From a virus, in the IMG/VR virus record IMGVR_UViG_3300044701_002547, positions 41,676-105,675 of that record: DNA of 64,000 bases; one strand, written 5' to 3'. The translations under genes and the position numbers were made by a program. The notes below the pieces were generated by a model. That model was not told the DNA's origin. It made no database searches and saw only the letters and a list, made by a program, of their open reading frames with translations. Positions 57,039 through 63,355 of the stretch are shown one piece after another (within the stretch, counting starts at the first letter, position 1; each line of letters starts with the position of its first letter).

Positions 57039-57269
57039 ATGACACAACCAAACTCCAATCTTAAAATTAATGAAGTGCAAGTAAGTCTGAATGTGCACGA
57101 AATTGGTACAATTCTATCTGCCCTGCAAGAACTTAACCTGGCACAGGAAAATAGAATTGCACGGGAATATGGAAGTGTTCCTGCGCTCTATAATAAGTTC
57201 TATTCTCTCTTTGAACATATGGATACTTCACAGACTGGAATTCGCTACGACCTTACACCTTCTTTCTAA
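57039..57269 (+). CDS. Small hypothetical protein, 76 aa
   Basis: LKINEVQVSLNVHEIGTILS, ALQELNLAQENRIAREYGSV, YNKFYSLFEHMD. The NxHExxxILxALQE pattern looks like a conserved phage family without function. Confidence 0.6.
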   Translation: MTQPNSNLKINEVQVSLNVHEIGTILSALQELNLAQENRIAREYGSVPALYNKFYSLFEHMDTSQTGIRYDLTPSF

Positions 57270-57271
57270 AA

Positions 57272-57415
57272 ATGCCAGAAACTCTTACTTCCTTATGGTA
57301 TCAGTACTATCATATCATTCAGCAGGATGCTCCTGAACTGATCGATGAGTATTTGGAAAGCACTGCTGCTCGTCTTGAACTTCCTGTTGATTATTTGATT
57401 TCTGAATTCTTATGA
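57272..57415 (+). CDS. Very small protein with LPVDY motif, 47 aa
   Basis: SLWYQYYHIIQQDAPELIDE, STAARLELPVDYLISEFL. The C-terminal part (AAxLExPVDYxxxEF) is repeated in the product at 63209, so the two are paralogues. ATGA coupling. Function unknown. Confidence 0.6.
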   Translation: MPETLTSLWYQYYHIIQQDAPELIDEYLESTAARLELPVDYLISEFL

Positions 57416-57582
57416 ATAATGATATTAAGATTCTACTTGCTCTGGAACAACTGGAGAGCGTGATGAAACTGGTTGAGGGTAATCAGTGGGAAATCTTCAT
57501 ATCCCGTCATTTGATTCCTGTTCGCTGTGAGTTGAGACGCCAGTTGACTTGTACGCAGCACTCTGTTAAAATAAAGAAGTAA
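57412..57582 (+). CDS. Small hypothetical protein, 56 aa
   Basis: IKILLALEQLESVMKLVEGN, PVRCELRRQLTCTQHSVKIK. Its end overlaps a promoter. Function unknown. Confidence 0.5.
   Translation: MNNDIKILLALEQLESVMKLVEGNQWEIFISRHLIPVRCELRRQLTCTQHSVKIKK
57544..57572 (+). promoter_or_regulatory. Sigma-70-like promoter
   Basis: TTGACT (57544-57549), 17 bp, TAAAAT (57567-57572). The ATG at 57596 is 23 nt on. Confidence 0.6.
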
Positions 57583-57595
57583 TTTACACAACACG

Positions 57596-57826
57596 ATGAA
57601 ATATCTGTACATTGTTGACTATTGGGTTCCATTTCCCTCTTCCGAATATGGAGGTTTGATTAATCTAATTGCCGAGTCTGACACGGAAGCATTTGAGATT
57701 CTTTCTTCCGAAGAACAATTTGACGAACGTTATACTGAGCGGATTATGGAGCGAGTTGTCAATGCTCAACGATTTGAACTTGTAGAAGATTTTCAGTCTG
57801 GAATTTTGGAGGCATTTACCACATGA
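57596..57826 (+). CDS. Small hypothetical protein, 76 aa
   Basis: MKYLYIVDYWVPFPSSEYGG, ERIMERVVNAQRFELVEDFQ. Alpha/beta. First gene after a promoter, coupled by ATGA to the next. Function unknown. Confidence 0.6.
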   Translation: MKYLYIVDYWVPFPSSEYGGLINLIAESDTEAFEILSSEEQFDERYTERIMERVVNAQRFELVEDFQSGILEAFTT

Positions 57827-57987
57827 CACAACTGTATCGTATTGAAGAATTATTTACGAATGATTGGGAATTAGTCGATCCATCTGCATCAAAACTGACT
57901 AAAGAACAGTGTGATGCTCGTCTTGAATCTTTGATTGCTCAAGGTGTCAATCCAAACTATCTCCGCGCAGTTCCTGATGTTGATTGA
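57823..57987 (+). CDS. Small conserved protein, 54 aa
   Basis: RIEELFTNDWELVDPSASKL, QGVNPNYLRAVPDVD. The pattern RIEELxTxxWxxVD...LTKEQ is one I recognise as a common cyanophage peptide. Function unknown. Confidence 0.65.
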   Translation: MTQLYRIEELFTNDWELVDPSASKLTKEQCDARLESLIAQGVNPNYLRAVPDVD

Positions 57988-58258
57988 CTTTCCACATTCT
58001 GCTCCCGAAGGATATTCCTATGAATTTGAAGATCATAATACTCGGGTAGTTGCTATATGGTTGCGTCATCACTGCACCTATAGCTTCGCTGAAGGGAAAA
58101 CTGTTAGATCCATCTGGGGATTTTATTCTTCAAAGAAAAGAGAATACTATGCACCCATCAACTCCTCTAAGTGTGGAGATAAAGTAAGTATCGACAATAC
58201 CACACCGTACTCTGCAATGCAAATCAAACGAACACCATTAGAATCTGCATTTGTATGA
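57977..58258 (+). CDS. Conserved cyanophage protein, 93 aa
   Basis: MLIDFPHSAPEGYSYEFEDH, RVVAIWLRHHCTYSFAEGKT, SIWGFYSSKKREYYAPINSS. I recall this family as widely conserved among cyanomyoviruses. ATG 57977 overlaps the previous gene. Function unknown. Confidence 0.7.
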   Translation: MLIDFPHSAPEGYSYEFEDHNTRVVAIWLRHHCTYSFAEGKTVRSIWGFYSSKKREYYAPINSSKCGDKVSIDNTTPYSAMQIKRTPLESAFV

Positions 58259-58512
58259 CCTACTCTCCACAAGTCAATGACTACGTAAAATGGACTGATT
58301 ATGTGGAAGGGTGGGTGTATTTCAAGTGCAGCGACTACATTACGATTGAAGCCTGGGTTCGACCAAAAGATATTGAGAACTATCAAGCCTGTTCTCTACA
58401 TCGCAATGATCGTTTATTAGTTCTCTGTTACAATCATCAGTGGAATCAACTTCATAAGGTAGGATATCGAACTGATAAACATTCTACAGAAATTATCAAG
58501 AAAGAAGCATAA
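58255..58512 (+). CDS. Conserved small protein, 85 aa
   Basis: VNDYVKWTDYVEGWVYFKCS, DYITIEAWVRPKDIENYQAC. A beta-rich, SH3-like pattern. ATGA coupled. Function unknown. Confidence 0.65.
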   Translation: MTYSPQVNDYVKWTDYVEGWVYFKCSDYITIEAWVRPKDIENYQACSLHRNDRLLVLCYNHQWNQLHKVGYRTDKHSTEIIKKEA

Positions 58513-58514
58513 GT

Positions 58515-58769
58515 ATGAAAAAAGGAAAAATGCTCTGGCGCTGGTGGGCGAAGTCATTAGGACAAAAAGCAAGCAACAAAGACTGTGAAGCAGATAAGGT
58601 TGCACTCATTCGCACGATTATCTTTGCCACTTACTTAATCACAAATGCATTTATTGTTGCAGGTGTAATTCGACATTGGAATGATTCAAATGAAGTACCA
58701 AGTACATTATGTCAAGCAGAAAAAGAAAAAATCATCGAAGCAAATCGCAGGCAATTTCCTTACGATTGA
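58515..58769 (+). CDS. Small membrane protein, 84 aa
   Basis: A basic, Trp-rich N-terminus (LWRWWAKSLGQKASN), then a transmembrane helix (IRTIIFATYLITNAFIVAGV). It overlaps the next gene by 80 bases in a different frame. Function unknown. Confidence 0.6.
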   Translation: MKKGKMLWRWWAKSLGQKASNKDCEADKVALIRTIIFATYLITNAFIVAGVIRHWNDSNEVPSTLCQAEKEKIIEANRRQFPYD

Positions 58770-58845
58770 AGATGCGATTTGGTATGAGAATCAAATCAAA
58801 TCACAACAGGGGCATATAAACGTTGAAATCATACCAGTTCTATAG
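58690..58845 (+). CDS. Small conserved protein, 51 aa (overlapping gene)
   Basis: MKYQVHYVKQKKKKSSKQIA, FLTIEDAIWYENQIKSQQGH, then EIIPV. The pattern of a MKYQVxY strand with FLTxEDAxxWE is one I recall in cyanophages, so I accept the 80-base overlap. Function unknown. Confidence 0.6.
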   Translation: MKYQVHYVKQKKKKSSKQIAGNFLTIEDAIWYENQIKSQQGHINVEIIPVL

Positions 58846-58875
58846 AGCGTCAGGATAAGATGAATACTCCAATGG

Positions 58876-58883
58876 CATAAATA
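58876..58883 (+). promoter_or_regulatory. NATAAATA late promoter candidate
   Basis: CATAAATA lies 22 nt before the ATG at 58906, and a small palindrome TTTCTAAAATTTAGAAA follows directly. This supports late expression. Confidence 0.5.
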
Positions 58884-58905
58884 TTTCTAAAATTTAGAAA
58901 TTCAA

Positions 58906-59667
58906 ATGGAAGCAAAAAACGTTAGAGAACTAATGGGAGCCTATGCTTCCATTTATGAAGAAAAAGGTAAAAAGAGTGACTGTGTAGATAAAGAAGACAA
59001 AGGTGCTCATAATTGCGCTAAGAAAGTCTGCCACGAACAGTTTGGTGAAGGAACTTGTATTTTCGGTCAGCATTCTGTTCCTGATAGTAATGGTTTTGTA
59101 AGTCACTATGATGTAATCTTCGAACACGGTATTGAGAAGAATGTTCCTGTAAGTGAGATGGAAGTTCTCATCAGTGAATCCCATATGAAAGAAGGTCATC
59201 GTTATGAAGGAGAACAACTGGATGAATTCCTTGGATCGGGAGCAGCAACTATGGTTGATCAAGCAACCAAAGCAGTTCAAGGAGGTCTTCAGAAATTAGG
59301 AGTGCCAATTAACAGAACTGTAAAACCACCGACTACTCAAGAACAACAAAAGAAAAGAATTCAACAAAATCAGGATGTAGATCTCTTTGATATTATCAAG
59401 GGTCATTTACTTGATGAAGGTTATGCTGATTCCGAAGAAGCAGCACTCAAGATTATGACTTCAATGAGTGAGTCTTGGAAGGAAAGCATTATTGAACAAT
59501 CTGCCATTGGTGCAAGAGCTGCTAAAGTAGTTGATGATCAGAGACAAGGATATCACGGAGACTCTGATGCAATCAATAAATTAAGAGATGATCTTTCTAG
59601 ATCAATGGGAAGATTGAAAAAAGGTCAAGGACCTGTAGTTACTCCTGGCGGTCTTCCTGGAGTCTGA
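58906..59667 (+). CDS. Conserved, probably virion-associated protein, 253 aa
   Basis: MEAKNVRELMGAYASIYEEK, CAKKVCHEQFGEGTCIFGQH, VSEMEVLISESHMKEGHRYE, then helical segments and a GPVVTPGGLPGV end. The opening resembles small late proteins of cyanomyoviruses that are made as virion or capsid-core components. It has a late-type promoter and its own terminator. Precise role unknown. Confidence 0.6.
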   Translation: MEAKNVRELMGAYASIYEEKGKKSDCVDKEDKGAHNCAKKVCHEQFGEGTCIFGQHSVPDSNGFVSHYDVIFEHGIEKNVPVSEMEVLISESHMKEGHRYEGEQLDEFLGSGAATMVDQATKAVQGGLQKLGVPINRTVKPPTTQEQQKKRIQQNQDVDLFDIIKGHLLDEGYADSEEAALKIMTSMSESWKESIIEQSAIGARAAKVVDDQRQGYHGDSDAINKLRDDLSRSMGRLKKGQGPVVTPGGLPGV

Positions 59668-59688
59668 TTTTACTTTTCATAATTCTCC

Positions 59689-59717
59689 AGAGGGTCTTCA
59701 CCGACTCTCTTTTTTTA
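59689..59717 (+). terminator. Intrinsic terminator
   Basis: AGAGGGTC (59689-59696) pairs with GACTCTCT (59703-59710), followed by seven T. It separates the plus-strand late gene from the convergent GIY-YIG gene. Confidence 0.8.
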
Positions 59718-60455
59718 TTATCCAAAGAACCAGTAATATCCTCTCCAACTAAACCGACCAGGATTCTTAAGACTCTTCACAATACCTGTACCTTTTCCTT
59801 TTTCACTTAATTCACGCACTGCTGCTGCTATACTTTCGAACCGAACTTCAATTAGTTCGGTTTTTTTATTGACACCGAATACTGATTTCTTTTTACTCTT
59901 CTCTTCCATAATCTGCCATTTATGACCATATGCTGTTCCACCAGTTCTAGCAGCAAGTAGTATGTTAGCATTTCTACCAGGATCGCCAGTAATCTCTTTT
60001 GCTGCTATTCTTGCATTCTCATAATCAGTACAGATACCAGTCACTAAGTTCTTACTTCTAATCTTGAGTCCGCAGTGCTTACCATTTCCCCTGTTTTCTT
60101 CTGTTAGAGAACCCCAAGATTTGTATTCCGATTTAAGTTTAATTATTTTGGGTTCAGGTTTAGGTATGGGTATAGGAGTTACATTCTCAATTAGTTCATT
60201 ATATTCAGGTTGATGTTGATCTATCCAATATAATTCTTTATCATTCAATAAACGTTCATCACATTCATCTATCTCTTTAATCATAAAGTTATTATTACCA
60301 TACTTTCTCATCGCACGGTGTAATGGTTTTGAAGACATTTTCAGTGCTTCTTGTATGTGTTGCTGCCACTGTTTGTTCATTCCCTGAGTGGTCTGCCCAA
60401 CGTATTTGTGCCCGTTTTGTTTATTGAGAATGAGATAGATGATTCCTTGTGCCAT
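59718..60455 (-). CDS. GIY-YIG homing endonuclease (SegA-like)
   Basis: This 245-aa protein has the nuclease core GIIYLILNKQNGHKYVGQTT, QWQQHIQEALK and KYGNNNFMIKEI, then NUMOD-type DNA-binding parts (SKNLVTGICTDYENARIAAK, RFESIAAAVRELSEKGKGTG). It is the only minus-strand gene in the 36-64 kb part, which suggests insertion. The DNA on its 5' side is gene-poor and repetitive. Confidence 0.87.
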   Translation of the reverse strand: MAQGIIYLILNKQNGHKYVGQTTQGMNKQWQQHIQEALKMSSKPLHRAMRKYGNNNFMIKEIDECDERLLNDKELYWIDQHQPEYNELIENVTPIPIPKPEPKIIKLKSEYKSWGSLTEENRGNGKHCGLKIRSKNLVTGICTDYENARIAAKEITGDPGRNANILLAARTGGTAYGHKWQIMEEKSKKKSVFGVNKKTELIEVRFESIAAAVRELSEKGKGTGIVKSLKNPGRFSWRGYYWFFG

Positions 60456-60640
60456 GTTTATAATAGACTATTCTCTGTATCTATAACACATAACACTTAA
60501 AATATAATAGATAATGTTATGTTTTATAGGGGTAGTGATTTTGGATACAATTAGAGTAATATTTGAAAAAATATATGTTAGTAAATTATAACATTCTCAA
60601 TAAATTATGTTAATGAGAATCAATTAGGTATATTGTTGAG

Positions 60641-60700
60641 AAATGCTTCTGATACCTTGTAAATGCTTGTAAATGCTTCTGATACCTTGTAAATGCTTGT
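60641..60700. repeat. Two perfect tandem copies of a 30-bp repeat
   Basis: The unit starts AAATGCTTCTGATACC and ends AAATGCTTGT; copies are at 60641-60670 and 60671-60700. AAATGCTT occurs four times in all. It could be a protein-binding iteron or a recombination scar beside the homing endonuclease gene. Confidence 0.85.
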
Positions 60701-60798
60701 AGTTCTTGTGACCTAAGCGAGCGTACCATAAGACTCGCAGTTTGTCAAGCCACACCGCCGCCCCAGATCCCCAGTCCCACACAGAAGACTCATAATAC

Positions 60799-60827
60799 TT
60801 GACAGACTTATGAGTTCGTGGTAGAAT
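60799..60827 (+). promoter_or_regulatory. Sigma-70 promoter in the repeat region
   Basis: TTGACA (60799-60804), 17 bp, TAGAAT (60822-60827). It would transcribe the noncoding repeat cluster and the acidic ORF at 61004. Confidence 0.65.
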
Positions 60828-61100
60828 CTAGACGAGATACACATAAAACGCAACATCTAGTCTAGAATATCAGCATAAACACACAATTCTAGACGAGATC
60901 GCATATATACTCACATAATCTCGACTAGACATGCAGCATCTAGTACTTGCATCTAGTCGAGATTTGTGCTACACTTCTAGTTCAATCACATCTCGACGAG
61001 CTTATGTACGACGATTACGATCTCGACTATACATACTGCAATGATCATTCTTATGATCTAGACGAGTATTATACACTAGATACACAAGATCTAGATGAGG
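60826..61100. repeat. Cluster of ATCTAGACGAGAT-type repeats, first array
   Basis: About ten imperfect copies of TCTAGACGAGA, TCTCGACTAGA, ATCTAGTCGAGAT and ATCTCGACGAG occur in both orientations. They are separated by AC-rich or AT-rich spacers and run from noncoding DNA into the ORF at 61004, where they encode DLD and DLDE. Confidence 0.7.
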
Positions 61101-61156
61101 ATTATGCACGAGATTCACATGATTACGAATCGCTTGCATATCGTCACTACGCATGA
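61004..61156 (+). CDS. Very acidic Tyr/Asp-rich peptide, 50 aa
   Basis: MYDDYDLDYTYCNDHSYDLD and DTQDLDEDYARDSHDYESLA. Repeated DLD/DLDE units are encoded by the same short DNA repeat that fills the noncoding DNA before it. Extreme acidity recalls DNA-mimic inhibitors, which is speculation. No good ribosome site is seen. It could instead be a chance ORF in repeats. Confidence 0.45.
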   Translation: MYDDYDLDYTYCNDHSYDLDEYYTLDTQDLDEDYARDSHDYESLAYRHYA

Positions 61157-61162
61157 TATAAT
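61134..61162 (+). promoter_or_regulatory. Sigma-70-like promoter
   Basis: TTGCAT (61134-61139), 17 bp, TATAAT (61157-61162). The ATG at 61187 is 24 nt on. Confidence 0.6.
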
Positions 61163-61186
61163 AATCATACACACACCACAAGACCC

Positions 61187-61336
61187 ATGATCGCACAGAA
61201 ACGCCGAGTATTGGTAACACTGGAGATTGAGTGTTATGATGATCTAAATGTAGAAGATTTAGATTGGAAAGAAATATTAGAACTCGAAGGGGACGAGGAA
61301 GTGCATTCTACTGTCAAAGAGTTCGATCCGTTCTAA
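61187..61336 (+). CDS. Small acidic protein, 49 aa
   Basis: KRRVLVTLEIECYDDLNVED, WKEILELEGDEEVHSTVKEF. It begins with a beta strand after a basic start. Function unknown. Confidence 0.6.
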   Translation: MIAQKRRVLVTLEIECYDDLNVEDLDWKEILELEGDEEVHSTVKEFDPF

Positions 61337-61339
61337 GAA

Positions 61340-61399
61340 TGTGACAGTTCTCGAAGTGGCACACACCCCCTTGATATCCTGATCAGGGGGTGTTATGTT
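61340..61399 (+). promoter_or_regulatory. Operator-hairpin promoter module J
   Basis: TGTGACAGTT on the left, AAGTGGCACA (ending 61363) on the right. -35 TTGATA (61371), 17 bp, TATGTT (61394-61399). ACACCCCCT (61363) and AGGGGGTGT (61385-61393) form a perfect 9-bp inverted repeat abutting the -10. Confidence 0.85.
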
Positions 61400-61422
61400 G
61401 TGTCAGTACTGAGGAATTCGCC

Positions 61423-61581
61423 GTGACTGAAGTTAAAGTTCGGGTCGAAACTAACGATGGTTGTGTTACCTTTTGGTATGAGAAGTCCAGAGGTAAGAAC
61501 CCCACCGAAGTTGTCTGCAATCGTGTCACAAACCAGCTGATGGGTTTGAATATCAAACAGGTGAGTGTGACAGTTGCCTAA
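61423..61581 (+). CDS. Small hypothetical protein, GTG start, 52 aa
   Basis: GTG 61423 has GAGGA 8 nt upstream and lies 23 nt after the -10, which decides the start. The product reads TEVKVRVETNDGCVTFWYEK, then NPTEVVCNRVTNQLMGLNIK. Probably a small alpha/beta fold. Its end overlaps operator K. Confidence 0.6.
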   Translation: MTEVKVRVETNDGCVTFWYEKSRGKNPTEVVCNRVTNQLMGLNIKQVSVTVA

Positions 61582-61625
61582 GTGTCACAAAGGGGGTTGC
61601 ATAGGACCCTAGGACCTGATACATT
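61566..61625 (+). promoter_or_regulatory. Operator promoter module K (perfect dyad)
   Basis: TGTGACA (61566-61572) and TGTCACA (61583-61589) are perfect inverted repeats 10 bp apart. TTGCAT lies 18 bp before TACATT (61620-61625). The ATG at 61648 is 22 nt on. Confidence 0.8.
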
Positions 61626-61647
61626 ACATTCGTCGCTGAGATTCCCA

Positions 61648-61854
61648 ATGATTTTCGCCATCTCCAAACTCAACAACTGCACCTATACTCTGGATGCAAA
61701 CAATCAGCGGGTTCTGATGTATGCTCCGCTGCTGCCTGATGGATCCTATGAGACTGCAGGATCTGCCTATGATTGGGTGGAGTGGGACCGTCTGGATGAT
61801 GATATCCTGGAAGAGGCAGATCGGATTCATAAACTGCTGCTGGCGGAGGTGTGA
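61648..61854 (+). CDS. Small acidic hypothetical protein, 68 aa
   Basis: MIFAISKLNNCTYTLDANNQ, AGSAYDWVEWDRLDDDILEE. An earlier GTG would lie inside the operator, so ATG 61648 is used. Function unknown. Confidence 0.6.
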   Translation: MIFAISKLNNCTYTLDANNQRVLMYAPLLPDGSYETAGSAYDWVEWDRLDDDILEEADRIHKLLLAEV

Positions 61855-61909
61855 CACTCTAAGAACTGGCACAGGGGTGGTTGCGCTTCTGCCGCCACCC
61901 TGTTATTCT
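61850..61909 (+). promoter_or_regulatory. Operator-hairpin promoter module L
   Basis: TGTGACACT left, GAACTGGCACA (ending 61873) right. -35 TTGCGC, 17 bp, TATTCT (61904-61909). ACAGGGGTGG (61871) and CCACCCTGT (61895-61903) form an inverted repeat abutting the -10. Confidence 0.82.
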
Positions 61910-61931
61910 ACATTCATACCAAACAAATCCA

Positions 61932-62135
61932 ATGACTACCTTTCTCACCAAAGCACAGCGCCAGATCTTGATTGATTGGTATATTGACTGCCTGATTGAA
62001 ACTGAGTCTGAGTTTGTTGATGGAAGTGAAGAAGCAGAGCGTCAAAGTTTGGCGTCGATGAATAACTCTTACTTCTATGAGTATGTTCAGGAGATGATGC
62101 CTAACTGTATGCAAGATCTTGCAAAAATGAAATAG
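61932..62135 (+). CDS. Small hypothetical protein, 67 aa
   Basis: MTTFLTKAQRQILIDWYIDC, FYEYVQEMMPNCMQDLAKMK. The FLTK start is shared with the product at 54430. Helical. Function unknown. Confidence 0.6.
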   Translation: MTTFLTKAQRQILIDWYIDCLIETESEFVDGSEEAERQSLASMNNSYFYEYVQEMMPNCMQDLAKMK

Positions 62136-62137
62136 GG

Positions 62138-62197
62138 TGTGACACTCTGAGAACTGGCACAGACCCCCTTGTGCCCCGCCTGAATCCCTGTTATCTT
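62138..62197 (+). promoter_or_regulatory. Operator promoter module M (ArdA-like gene)
   Basis: TGTGACACT left, GAACTGGCACA (ending 62161) right. -35 TTGTGC (62169), 17 bp, TATCTT (62192-62197). Unlike the others it is followed by a long structured leader. Confidence 0.78.
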
Positions 62198-62204
62198 AGT
62201 TTCA

Positions 62205-62282
62205 GGTTGAGGGGGGCAATAAGACCACCCCGCTGCCGCCCTACGGGTCCACTGGGCATTCGCCTGGCAGCAAACCTCAACC
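62205..62282 (+). ncRNA. Structured RNA leader (pseudoknot-like)
   Basis: GGTTGAGG (62205-62212), at the predicted transcript start, pairs with CCTCAACC (62275-62282). Inside are GGGG/CCCC (62213/62228), GCTGCC/GGCAGC (62232/62266), GCCC/GGGC and a possible GACC-GGTC pseudoknot (62223/62246). The compact closed fold and the AATAAGACCACCCC segment recall manA/wcaG-type RNAs known from cyanophages, from memory only. Confidence 0.6.
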
Positions 62283-62312
62283 TTTCCAACATTCTTTCCC
62301 GAGACCCTACCG

Positions 62313-62729
62313 ATGAGCGTTACCTTGACCGTGAACTACAAAGAAGTCTTCGCTGCTCAAACTGTAGAAAAGATTGATGAATTGCTGGAAGACAACTATG
62401 CCATCGATGACATTCTGGAGTTCATTGATGCTCGTAATGAGGAGGATTTCGTTGCCTTCTATGAAGAGTACGTGACTCAAGGTGAGAATCTGGGTTATGA
62501 TGTTGTGGATGCATTCGTAGAGTATCACGGGATTTCTTACGTAGAGCACACTGGAGATGCCTATCGTGGGCATTATGATTCGGGTGCTGACTTTGCCGAA
62601 GAATACTATAGTGATGTCTATGGTGATGTTCCTTCGTTCCTTGTTGTAGATTGGGAAGCAACTTGGAATCAGAGTCTCTATTATGACTTTGATTTCGTAG
62701 ATGGTTATGTGTTCAGTAGTAGTTTCTAG
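62313..62729 (+). CDS. ArdA-like antirestriction protein
   Basis: This 138-aa, strongly acidic protein has FVEYHGISYVEHTGDAYRGH, YDSGADFAEEYYSDVYGDVP and FLVVDWEATWNQSLYYDFDF, VDGYVFSSSF. That order matches ArdA-type domains (AYxGxYxSxEDFAEE ... WE ... GYVF). The usual N-terminal ArdA subdomain is replaced by an unrelated helical part (VEKIDELLEDNYAIDDILEF). ArdA mimics DNA and inhibits type I restriction. It sits behind module M and a structured leader. Confidence 0.7.
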   Translation: MSVTLTVNYKEVFAAQTVEKIDELLEDNYAIDDILEFIDARNEEDFVAFYEEYVTQGENLGYDVVDAFVEYHGISYVEHTGDAYRGHYDSGADFAEEYYSDVYGDVPSFLVVDWEATWNQSLYYDFDFVDGYVFSSSF

Positions 62730-62880
62730 TCTAGATCTACACACTATCATACAGATCTCGTCGAGACCTACACACATCTCGACGAGATCATCACATCATC
62801 ATACATCAATCTAGTGCATATGTCAACTAGATACACACATCTAGATCATCACATATACATCTAGATTGCATATATAATAC
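62728..62880. repeat. Second array of TCTAGA/CTCGACGAGA-type repeats
   Basis: After the ArdA-like stop there are CTAGTCTAGATC, AGATCTCGTCGAGACC, ATCTCGACGAGATC, CAACTAGATAC, ACATCTAGATC and ACATCTAGATT. They resemble the array at 60826 and alternate with ACACA or CATCA spacers. Confidence 0.65.
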
Positions 62881-63125
62881 AACATATATGATGTGCGAGA
62901 GTTCATCCTATCTCTGGTAAACAAAATAGGACATAATACATACGTGACGAGTAAGAATAAAAAAATACAGGACGATTCCTGATAGAATAATTTATTTTAA
63001 TTCTATCACTTAGGAATCATATTATTGTGCCTAAGATTCTTATAATAACTCTAAGAGCTTATATTATTATCTTCAACGGGAACAAACCTAGTCTAATGGG
63101 TATTTTAAATATTGTCAAGCCCCAT
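62881..63125. other. Gene-free AT-rich stretch with a long hairpin
   Basis: No gene seen. GATTCC-TGATAGAAT (62974-62988) and ATTCTATCA-CTTA-GGAATC (63000-63018) form a 15-bp stem with a small bulge. No T-run follows directly, so it is not a standard terminator. The rest is featureless AT-rich DNA. Confidence 0.6.
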
Positions 63126-63184
63126 TGTGCCAGTTCGTATAGTGGCACAAGATCGGTTGAATTCCGATGATCACCTGGTATTGT
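63126..63184 (+). promoter_or_regulatory. Operator-hairpin promoter module N
   Basis: TGTGCCAGTT left, TAGTGGCACA (ending 63149) right. ATCGG (63152) and CCGAT (63164) form an inverted repeat around TTGAAT. -10 TATTGT (63179-63184). The ATG at 63209 is 24 nt on. Confidence 0.78.
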
Positions 63185-63208
63185 ACATTCGTTCCTGAGG
63201 TTTTGTTT

Positions 63209-63355
63209 ATGTGTGGTCCTGCTTTTGATTATAGTTTCCAAGATTTCCTGAATGATGCCTCCCCCGAAGAATGGGCAGAATGGGAGAACAAAGCTGCCGA
63301 ACTTGAGGTTCCTGTAGATTACTATCTCCAAGAGTTCGTTGCCTGTGCCAGTTGA
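63209..63355 (+). CDS. Small protein with PVDY motif, 48 aa
   Basis: ATG 63209 has GAGG upstream and fits the promoter. MCGPAFDYSFQDFLNDASPE, EWENKAAELEVPVDYYLQEF. It is a paralogue of the product at 57272 (AAxLExPVDYxxxEF). The end overlaps operator O. Confidence 0.62.
   Translation: MCGPAFDYSFQDFLNDASPEEWAEWENKAAELEVPVDYYLQEFVACAS

Larger units (their letters stand above)
60456..61003. other. Gene-poor, repeat-bearing region
   Basis: No convincing gene. The stretch has AT-rich DNA after the GIY-YIG gene, a perfect 30-bp tandem duplication (60641-60700), a small stem (GCGAG at 60717 with CTCGC at 60734), a promoter at 60799 and a cluster of palindrome-like ATCTAGACGAGAT variants (60826-61003). 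Confidence 0.6.

Noticed and set aside
60641-60700. CRISPR array
   Set aside because: Two directly adjacent identical 30-bp units have no spacers between them.
62171-62377. 68-aa plus-strand ORF before the ArdA-like gene
   Set aside because: It is basic, begins upstream of the -10 and covers the structured leader; the ArdA-like frame starts inside it.
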